Made by a program: the position numbers and the translations under genes. A stretch of DNA of 64,000 bases from Euborellia annulipes (Eukaryota; Arthropoda; Insecta; Dermaptera; Anisolabididae), in contig JAKCPI010014933.1 of NCBI GenBank assembly GCA_023213315.1, positions 1 to 64,000 on the forward strand, read 5' to 3'. The notes below the pieces were generated by a model, which saw nothing but the letters and a program-made list of their open reading frames with translations, did no database searches and had not been told where the DNA came from. Positions 55,570-64,000 of this stretch are shown piece after piece (the stretch's first letter is position 1; each line of letters starts with the position of its first letter).

Positions 55570-58500
55570 TGTTCTTGTTTCGAAAAATTCCTAGAAAGTA
55601 GGCAGCCCAAATGACACACTATCTATGTGAACTCTGCTGCCTATCTTCTAGGAGTCTTTCAGAAACAAAAATGTTGCTGATCAATCCAAGTTTAGTAAAT
55701 TGAAAACAATTAGATCTAACCACATTACCTAGATAAGAAATCAATTAACTTTATGACTTTTTTTTAAATGCAACCTAAAGGAACAAATAATTTGTTATAA
55801 GAAAAATAGTACAATCAAAAAAAAAAAAATAATAAAAATACTCAATAAATGTCAAATGTATTATTTAATTTAAAAGATATGTACAAGTTATTTTTCCCTT
55901 TTTAGTGCATTTCAAATAAAATCATATTTTTTTTATTGTAATTACACACATAAGGATTCCACCTTGAAATAGAGGATTTATTTTTACAGCTAATTTTAAT
56001 TTCTTGTTTAAAATAAAAACTTTTTTTCAAAAACTAAATGAAAAGTATTTTTCATTATAGAGAATAAATTTCAAGTACTCATAAATAACTATGACTTACG
56101 ATATTAAATTGAATGGAATATCATAAGTAATATCATATAATAGAGGCGTAAGCTGATCGTTAATTACTCCCCGGTGGTTTAATGCACTGACACTTTGATG
56201 GATAAACAGATAAAACGTGTGATTATTTTTTATAAAAAAAAATCATCCATTCATTAAAGTTAATTGCAAAAATATTCATTAAATTGTAAATAATTTTTTA
56301 TATACGTCACTTATTCTGAAAAAAAAAAAAATAAAAATAATAATAATATTATGAAGAGAATTCAAATAATTTGTAAGTGCAAATCGATAAAAAAAAAAAA
56401 AAAAATAACAAAAATTGACTATTGTTAGTTGACAAAGTTTATTTGAAGATCAAATTAAAACTATCAGAAAATTTGTATTTAAAATAATAAATGGAGTAGT
56501 GATAAAAATAAAGAATCAAACTTGAAGATTTCGCTTCCTGTTATTTACTTACAATTATTAATTTAAATAACGGTTCTCGTCTATTTATTATACACAATTT
56601 ATTTTTTCTATATAAATGGCCTTCGATGACAAAAGATGAAAAGATGAATAATTATTTAATTTTGGTCAGGGAAGATTTCTCCAAGATTTGATTCGGATTT
56701 CTCACTTTAACTAGAATTGAATCCGATGATTTTAAAACGATATAATCCCCTCAACTAATCAGATTTTTTTATTTATAGAGCATATTAAGGAGTAGTGGAT
56801 TGTGCTATGTAAAATAATATTTACTTGTTCTAAAAGCACTTATTTCATATGTCACTATTACAATTCATAACACAATTTAGTTTTCATTATTCTGAGGTAT
56901 ACATGCACATAATCGAGATATTCTCACCTAATTTTGGAACTTCCATTCTGATTCCCCAACAACAAACAAACATACACATTCACAGACCGAAATAAGGAAG
57001 TAATAAGTTTGTAGATAGATAAAATTTGAGAAAAAAACAAACAAACAAATATAATAAATAAATCCCAAGTTTAATAAGATAACGTTATATGGAAATCATC
57101 AATTAGTATAATCACTTTATACTTATTTGTAAAAATGTTTACACTCAATGTCTTCAGAAGTAATACAAATACAAAGAACAAAAATTTGTATTCTAGGCAT
57201 TTGTTTATATTTACATTTCTTTTTGTAGGATCTTTGAATTATTATTATTTTTTTTTTCAAAATTACCAGATCTCTTTGTTGATTATTTTAAAAACTATTC
57301 AGTTTGTTGTAAAAGTTTTGTAAAATAGTGTATAATTTATCGTAACATGACAAAAAAATTATAAATTTAAAAATTTTTGAAAAAACATACTAGGTAATGT
57401 GTTGACGTATTTACTCCAAAAGTTAATACAAATCTAAAATTGTATTAATAGTTTAAGAAGTATATGCCAATTAATATGGAAGTTTTTATAAAACTAATAC
57501 AAACCAGAAAAGCTTTAATAAACAGGTAGGTATATACTAAATTTCATCAATCTGGCTGCTAGCGTTTTTAGTAATCTGGTTCACATAGACACAGGCATAA
57601 TTACAAAAATGTTGTTTTTGGATTGTAAAACTTCAAAATTTTTTACTATTTACTTTCTCTTTAAATAGATATTTTTTTTGTTTTATTATTGCATTTGTAT
57701 TGTTTTAATTTTGTTTTACTATTGTATTCTTATTTCTTTGGCTTTGTTTTATTTTTGTATTTTTATTGATTTTATTTTATATGAAAAAATAAAAATTCAT
57801 TGAAACATATAACCTTGTGTTTTGTCTAAATTTATCTTTTTGTTTCAACTAGCAGTTTAAATTTAAAAAATTAAGTCTTCATAATGGCTTTTAGTTGACT
57901 GTCCCCGATTTAAATTTTTTTTAGTATTGATGGATTGGAGGCTTTTTTTTCAAAAACAGTCATTCATTCATTGGAAACGCTGGAGTACAGCGTGTTCGTC
58001 CCTCCCCTCCGCCAAGAGTACTAAAAAAATATTAAATAGAGATTAATCAGTTTTCAAATACTCAATTAAATTGGTTAACTAAATCGGCATTGAATATTTG
58101 TAATATATCTATCTTTAACTGATTATTATTATTATTACTTGCGCTTGGTGATTGGAAATTCTATTTCCATTCAAGGCACAATTTATTATTTATTCGTGAT
58201 TTTCTCGATTAATAGGATGTAAATTATCCTATTATTTTTTTTTTTTTGACAATTTGACATAATTCATTGTTCCTTTTGTTTTCGTTGAAAGATTTTGATG
58301 TAAATTTGATCTCAAATGGAGATTAATTCGCGAGATATCTTTCGGAAGATAATAAATAATAATTGCATATTTTTTTCTAACAGCCTATGAGCGAAAACAT
58401 TTGGCATTTGGAGCATTTTTGGCCTGAAGGTCAATCGGATTAAAATCCGTTGCTTCCATCTATAATTTTCCTAAGTGCTCTTTAACGAGTAAAACTCGGA

Positions 58501-58660
58501 GCGAAACTTATTACTTAATATATTCCATTAAATTTTCATCTCTTAAATTTGACCTTACTCTTTTTAAATAAATAAATAAATTTAGTGATTTATCATTGAA
58601 AAAAAAAAGTACAGGACCGTTTGATGGGATTCATAATTTTGTTATTAAAAAATAAAATTA
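55570..58660. other. Long AT-rich intron stretch, no gene seen
   Basis: A short fold-back (AGGCAGCCCAAATGACAC paired with CTGCCTATCTTCTAGG) lies at 55585-55665. 57980-58020 and 58300-58520 are less AT-rich, the latter with CGGATTAAAATCCG. No exon or larger repeat is recognised. Confidence 0.4.
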
Positions 58661-59830
58661 GTATTTGGTTTTTAGAAAATAGGCAACCCAAATGATCCAA
58701 TAGTTTAAACTTTAACAATAAATAATCCTGTTTTTGTCATTAAATATTATTTTTATTTGACATTTAAAAAAATCAAAACTCAAAAGAAAAGTGATTAAGT
58801 AATTCGAATTAAAAAAAATAAATAAATAAAGTTTATTTTTAATTATATACTAAAAATAAATTTTTGGCTAGTAAACAGTTTTGTATTAATGATTTCACTA
58901 ATTATTTAACTCATTTACAGAATTTAAATTAGTAAACATAGATACAGGGTGTATATACAAAAATACTCTATTATTAACTAGATGTAAATTTTTTGTAATT
59001 ATTTAATTAATCATTTATCTATAATTAGAAGAAATAATAGCAGATAATTTATGAAAATTGACTTTAGAAGTGTGTTTATTTAAGTTATTTTTCCGTCCGA
59101 GAAAAAAAAATTAACTTTCTCTATTTTGAATTTGAGTAAATTATGATATTTTGTTATGAATATAATTCAATTTTTTTTAGTGAGAGCAGCCTGGTTTAGT
59201 CTAGAATAGAAATAGCCATGTCTATTGGATGTATAAATTCGATTTTGCTGGAAGAACAACTTTTCAATAAAATTTTTACTTCAAGGTTTCTCCAATTGCT
59301 CATTCAGTAATTAAAACATGAATGAATTTATTTAGTCCATGATGTATTTTATCAATCAGTTAAATAAATTATTTGTATACAAATTAATTTAAATATGGAT
59401 TAACTTTCTTATTTCTTGGTGGGTGGCGATTATAATAATTCAGCCGTGTCATATTTTCACCGATTATCAAAATTAAATTGACAAAAAAAAAAAATCAACG
59501 CCCTATGAATAGGAAACTAAATTGAAACAATGGATGCTATTACTTAAACGTTTTCTCGATTAATCTTGACCTTTAGTTTTTATGATCACCGATTGAGAGA
59601 GAGATCTTAGCCGGATAAAACGCCGGCTCCCAACCAACTTTGACATTATTGATTTTATAGCCGGAAAGTGGGTGAACTAAATACTAAATACCTTGTACTA
59701 AAGAATTTTATTTATGTAAAAGAAACGAAATAACAAAGATATATAAAAAGACTAATGGACACTGAACTCTAGGTTAACAGGAATACTCAGTTCACAGTTG
59801 TAATTATAAATACAAAGGTGATGAAGATTG
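58661..59830. other. AT-rich intron, no gene seen
   Basis: 58675-58705 is one arm of the AGGCAACCCAAAT family. 59590-59660 (GCCGGATAAAACGCCGGC) is a small palindromic GC patch. Confidence 0.35.
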
Positions 59831-59859
59831 AAATTGTGTATGTGTGTGTGTAACGATTC

Positions 59860-60350
59860 TAAGCATGAAGGAAATGAGCTACGAGGTTGAAATTTTATAT
59901 TTAAGTTAGGTAATCTCCCGGAGAATTGAAATAAGCTTTTGAAGAAAATCGGCCAAAAAGTACTAGTGCTTTAATGAAAAACTTTTTCAGTTTTTTTCGA
60001 TTTTGGCTTTAACGATTTTGATTCTTGTTCTTTCTTCGCCCTTTCCCCGCCCCCGGGGTCGGCGGAGGGGGTGGGGGTTTTGGCGACCGGGAAGGAATAG
60101 AACAGGCCGGACCGTCGCACGGTCTGACGCCTGTTTAAAATATAGGAGGAAAGAGACTGGGATAAGTACTGCTAGTCCCAGCTAGGGTAGCTCGTGGTCG
60201 ACATCCACGTACCCCAAAGTTCTGGGATCCTGAGCAACTTTAACGATTTTGATTAAAATTCATAAATCAACTATTTTTTAAATGCTCATTAAATAGTAGT
60301 ATATCAGTAAAATTTTTCGTGAAAATTGTTTAAAATACACTTTACTGATG
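59860..60350 (-). repeat. Two-hairpin repeat family, inverted partial copy, interrupted
   Basis: Middle blocks on - (GAGGTTGAAATTTTATATTT, AAAAAGTACTAGTGCTTTAA, GATTTTGATTAAAATTCATA) split by the GC-rich insert at 60024-60237. Confidence 0.6.
60007..60254. mobile_element. GC-rich insert with perfect 17-bp target duplication
   Basis: CTTTAACGATTTTGATT occurs at 60007-60023 and 60238-60254. The 214-base insert is very rich in G and C for this genome (GGGGTCGGCGGAGGGGGTGG, GACCGTCGCACGGTCTGAC). It has no poly(A) and no homologue in the window. Duplication length fits a target-primed non-LTR retroelement end or SINE. The open frame over it (60003-60185) begins in host repeat, so it is not a gene. 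Confidence 0.7.
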
Positions 60351-60644
60351 TAGTATTTCAGATTTTTTAAATTAATTTTTCAGCTCTTCCTTTCATAGAG
60401 CCAATGTTAAATCCCTATGGGGATTTGCATGTTAATTTTGATTCAAAAGGGGGTCTCCTTTGGAAAGTTTTATACATTTAAAAAATTTTTTTTCCAATTC
60501 TTGTGAAATTTTGTATTTATTTAGGATTGTCTATTGTGTATAAAATATCCAAATATGAGATTAAAATTTTGAAAAATACCATAGTTTATTTCAAGCAGTC
60601 AACATTTAAAATACACAGAGCCTCCCTAGTAAAAACGATTAACA

Positions 60645-60905
60645 ATGATCGAGGATCCACACGCCCGCAACAGGTCTGCATAGTGAGCCCTTAGGACACA
60701 CAGAGATATACTCGTCCACACCAGGGACACACAGGGATACACACGCCCGCACCAGGGACACAATTTTCTTCTGGCCACTTTCGATCTAATGTGTGTATCC
60801 CTGGTGCGGGCGTGTGTCTCCCTGGTGTGGGTGTGTATATCACGTGTGTCCCTAAAAGTTCACTATGTAGAGTGGGTGTGGATCCCGGGGTCATTTTTAA
60901 TCATT
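60645..60905. repeat. Palindromic minisatellite, second copy
   Basis: GATCGAGGATCCACACGCCC at 60646-60665 faces GTGGATCCCGGGG near 60877-60889, with CACACGCCCGCACCAGGGAC repeats between. Same end phrase TCATTTTTAATCATTTTTAC as at 48057. Confidence 0.6.
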
Positions 60906-60994
60906 TTTACTCAGGCTATGGAAATTTTGAATCAATTTACTTTTTTACTTTTTTTACTTAAGAAATGCAATTGGTCAAGTTAACAAAGGTGCTA

Positions 60995-61090
60995 TGGGAA
61001 ACTAAATATATCTCGACACAGCACAGTACCAAACTTTCGACTACCGAAGGTAAGAGTGCTGTGCGTTAAATCACATCAGATTTTTTTATT
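60995..61090 (-). repeat. Two-hairpin repeat family, 5' hairpin fragment
   Basis: Read on -, ATCTGATGTGATTTAACGCA, GCACTCTTACC and AAAGTTTGGTACTGTGCTG, then TATTTAGTTTCCC. Confidence 0.5.
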
Positions 61091-62050
61091 AGTAGTTTAT
61101 TAATCCTAATTAACTTGATGTAATTTTTTTTTCATTAAAATGAGTATTAACATTTCAATTTTTTTTAACAATATCTACATGTCTGCTTGTTTTTAAAAGC
61201 CAGTTAATTCATTCTTTTATATATCACTGTTATAATAAATTGAGGAAATTTATTTCATAATTGAAATTAATTTTTTTCCATAAAATATCAAAGTTTCTTC
61301 TTCGCATTTAATACCGTTATTTCAATAATGTCAGATTTTTAGATTAATTGACGACGGCTTTAGAATTCTTATTTAAAAAAAAAAAAGATATAATAATAAT
61401 ATATTTACTGTTTCGACTTGACATTTTCGAATAAAACTTTTAAGATATTCGTGCGGAACGACAAGTATCCTTGAAGTCGGCGACGTGCGATTAATTGCAA
61501 AGTGGGGTTCATTTGTAAACATTTATTTACAAACGTAGGACATTATCTGGATTGAAATGTCAAACGGTTGTTGCACCTTTCAATAAGTGATAAGTCTAGT
61601 ATAATAAAAAAATGAAATTCTAATTAATTCAAAAGTGCTTTTTAAATATCAATAATAAATTTGAGATATTGGAATCATTCAAAAATAGTATTAAAAAAAG
61701 AAGATGGAGCCTATTTGAAAAATTTTGGTTTTTGTAATTGTTAGAGAGGAAAATAAAATTACTTATAATAAATACCATAGGGGCGTATAAGTGTATATGG
61801 AAGGGTATCGAAATGATTTTTAAATAATCTCCTTCCCTACACAAAAATATTTTTGAAAAACAGTATAGGCCTATATAACTATATTGTATTTTAGACTGTA
61901 GTCAAAGGCAAAAAAGTTCTTTTTTAATCTAAATATTTTTTAAGGGTTTCTCTCAAAGATAAAAATTTGAATACAATTTAGAAATAAAAGGAATATTTTG
62001 GGATAAATCTTATTTGAGTAAATAATAATACAAAAATAAGTTTGTTATTA
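61090..62050. other. AT-rich intron with a GC-richer patch
   Basis: 61440-61580 is non-repetitive with GTAAACATTTATTTAC, two facing forkhead-like sites, and AAGTCGGCGACGTGCG. Possible enhancer; inference only. Confidence 0.3.
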
Positions 62051-62405
62051 AAATACAACCTTTCGGCTAATAATCTGCAGTCATCTTTCCTTGGATGAAT
62101 GTATCTTCGTTAATGTTCATTGCTCTAAGTGAAAGCATCTACCTGATGACGGCTGCATATTAGTAACGTTGTATTTTATTGTTCTTGATAAGATATTTTC
62201 GTATTATTATTTACAAAAATAAATCCAGATTGTATTTATTAAAGGTTTTGTGGTTTGTATATTATTATGGGAGTTTTTAATTATAGACCACATTTTGTAT
62301 TAGGCTAATTATTTATTATAAATAATATAAATATTGTACAACGTTTCGACTGTTTATTCTGCAGTTTTCAAGTACTCTGCACTTGCTCCGGCTCGAGTGA
62401 ACTAC
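62050..62405. mobile_element. Penelope-type terminal fragments with hammerhead-like core
   Basis: ACAACCTTTCGGCTAATAAT at 62055-62074 faces CTGATGACGGCTGC ... AACGTTGTA (62143-62173). Then comes a single arm of the 32370-type element (AATTATAGACCACATTTTGT at 62279-62298, CAACGTTTCGACTGTTTATT). Confidence 0.5.
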
Positions 62406-63925
62406 GATATATTACGTTTTTATACTACTTTTGTTTAAATAAGAAATTATATAACCTATATCACGTTGGGAGCGTGAAAAAAATCAGACAGCTGAAAAAG
62501 ATAGTGATGCCGCTGGGATCTATGTACTCAGGGACGTCATTTGAGGGCAAGGGCGGATACATGGGGGGTAAAGGGAGTAATTATCTCCCCTCCCCCGAGA
62601 TTTGAAAAAAAAAACTTACTTTTAATGTAAAATTTCAAAAATTAATACTTAAAAATTTGATTTGTATTTATATTCTGGCAAAAAATTACTGAAATTAAGA
62701 AAAAATTGTGTGTTGTGCGACCAGTTACACCAGATTACCCCCCCCCCCCGAGAAACATCTCTGAATCCGCCATTGTTTGAGGGGGCATTCCCCCCCCCCA
62801 AGGTTTTGGAAGGCAATAGTAAATTCTGAGCTTAGCCTCTACATAAATTAGAAAAATCAAAATCTGTAAAATATAAATAATTTTTTATTAAATAAATTAC
62901 AAAAAAAAAATTTGAATAAAATTTTATATTTTATTCATGTAATTTTTTTTAATCTTTATTGAAATTTAAATGAAATGATGAAATTTTAAAATAATCTGTT
63001 CATCATAACTTTTATTTTCAAGGATGAGATAGGACATAAATATTCTTTGTTTGTAAAGAAAAAAAAAAAATCGGTGGGATCTCTAGATCCTCGAGGCAAC
63101 GAAATAGAAGCTGACAGAAGCAACATTCGGGAGAGATCAATATAAAATAAATAATCCCTTGTCATTTTTTTGCGGGACCCGCCCCTGCATACGTAAATAA
63201 TAAATTGTTATTGAGAATATTAATCAATTAATGATTGAATTTATTAAACGATTTAAATAAATAACTTCCTTTTGGCTTACTTATATAAGAGACAGAAAAA
63301 AAAAATTTATTTATGGCCATTTTTTTTTTATATGGAAAAAAAAATCTCTAATTAAAATTAATTGTGACAACTTAGCATATAAACGTATGATTTCGTAGCG
63401 ACGATGCTGGCGGTGTAATTCCAGAATGCCAAGTAATCTCAGAGGGGATCTAGAGGCCATGCTCACTGATTTGACTCCATTTTGAAAAGAAGCCATAAAT
63501 TCACACCATAAAAAATTTCACCAAGGACGATATTCGGGTGATATCCATTTAAGGAAACAAACTACCACCTTTACCGTTTTGATTATTCAAAATTATAACT
63601 CTCTTTGTTTGATAGTTATCTCAAAATAAAAAACGTTTTGAGGTCAAAAAAATTATTTTTTTTTTAATACATTGTGTATTATGAATAATAAAATTTAGAA
63701 AAGTGAAATAGGTTAACATTTTTATAATCTAATAAATTCCTTTATATACGTATTTTATTTAAGTTTATACCGGAACAATTTGTTATTTCCTTTATGAATA
63801 ATGATTACTTAGTTATTTTTCATTAAAAACATACAGTCTTTATTGTTATTTTTATTACGTATTAGATAATAATGATTATTTTATAAAATTTCAAATTCTA
63901 TATTTGACTAGCCGTAAAGCCCGTC
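62405..63925. other. AT-rich intron with poly-C/poly-G repeat pieces
   Basis: 62520-62600 and 62740-62810 carry GACGTCATTTGAGGG and C runs like 26370-26450. 62700-62740 is a 5' hairpin arm of the two-hairpin family on -. A - strand frame at 63496-63311 (MASFQNGVKSVSMASRSPLR...) reads well but has an in-frame stop close upstream and no good splice sites; left unassigned. Confidence 0.35.
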
Positions 63926-64000
63926 TTAAGGTGCGCGTCACGAAAAGCCGTTAGAACACGATTCAGTATCTAGTTACTCTAGGCGGCAAGAGATGGCGTT
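63926..64000 (+). mobile_element. TTAA-flanked MITE, copy cut by the window end
   Basis: TTAA at 63926-63929, GGTGCGCGTCACG, then GGCGGCAAGAGATGGCGTT. It continues beyond the window. Confidence 0.75.

Noticed and set aside
60003..60185. Arg/Gly-rich 60-residue open frame
   Set aside because: It starts in a host repeat and reads through an inserted GC-rich retroposon-like block bounded by a target duplication.
63311..63496. A - strand frame (MASFQNGVKSVS...) with plausible codon use
   Set aside because: An in-frame stop lies just upstream, no usable splice sites flank it, and the 3' part runs into AT-rich filler. Could be a relic; not called.

Overview
This is AT-rich metazoan DNA, almost all of it non-coding. 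I read it as the inside of one or a few long introns on the + strand. It has no prokaryote-like gene layout, and most long open frames here fall inside repeats. An invertebrate, probably an arthropod, is suggested by an errantivirus-type (Ty3/gypsy with env) retroelement, an LTR promoter pairing a TATA box with a TCAGT-type initiator, Penelope-like retroelement debris, TTAA and TA inverted-repeat elements and tRNA-derived SINEs. The species cannot be named from the sequence.

Host gene signal is thin. There is a convincing 129-bp exon at 1321-1449 (phase 2 to phase 2, possibly the EF-hand region of a phospholipase C-epsilon-like protein). A second, weaker candidate exon lies at 39736-39995, again on +. 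A textbook zero-length exon, that is a recursive splice (ratchet) site with CAG joined directly to GTAAGT, sits at 12943/12944. A weaker one sits at 53970/53971. Together they suggest a very long + strand intron.

Layout: 1-2290, host exon and small tRNA-like and ribozyme-like repeats. 2290-9140, a broken errantivirus on the - strand (integrase 8440-9140, env 6726-8100, probable env end 2897-3326, LTR about 2300-2860). It is apparently split by a 5'-truncated Penelope-like element (3700-5222), AATATTGC arrays and a SINE. 10761-12231, a near-identical tandem and inverted array of 337-bp units, each with a tRNA-like gene, enclosed by a 12-bp direct repeat. 13.4-26.1 kb, many copies of a two-hairpin repeat of about 655 bp, plus Penelope terminal fragments. 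27.2-35 kb, TTAA-flanked MITEs and Penelope fragments. 36.6-37.0 kb, a palindrome of two tRNA-like genes. 41.9-43.5 and 48.2-50.0 kb, two fold-back elements built of 160-bp repeats with TA duplications. 50-64 kb, more MITEs, SINEs, ribozyme-like motifs and plain AT-rich intron.

The most notable themes are hammerhead-ribozyme-like cores scattered through the window, the best at 50640-50682, and unrelated repeat families that share one architecture: short units, often carrying tRNA-like genes, arranged head-to-tail and then head-to-head. The elements show nested insertions with readable target duplications. All family assignments are from memory of motifs and unaided reading; no search was run.
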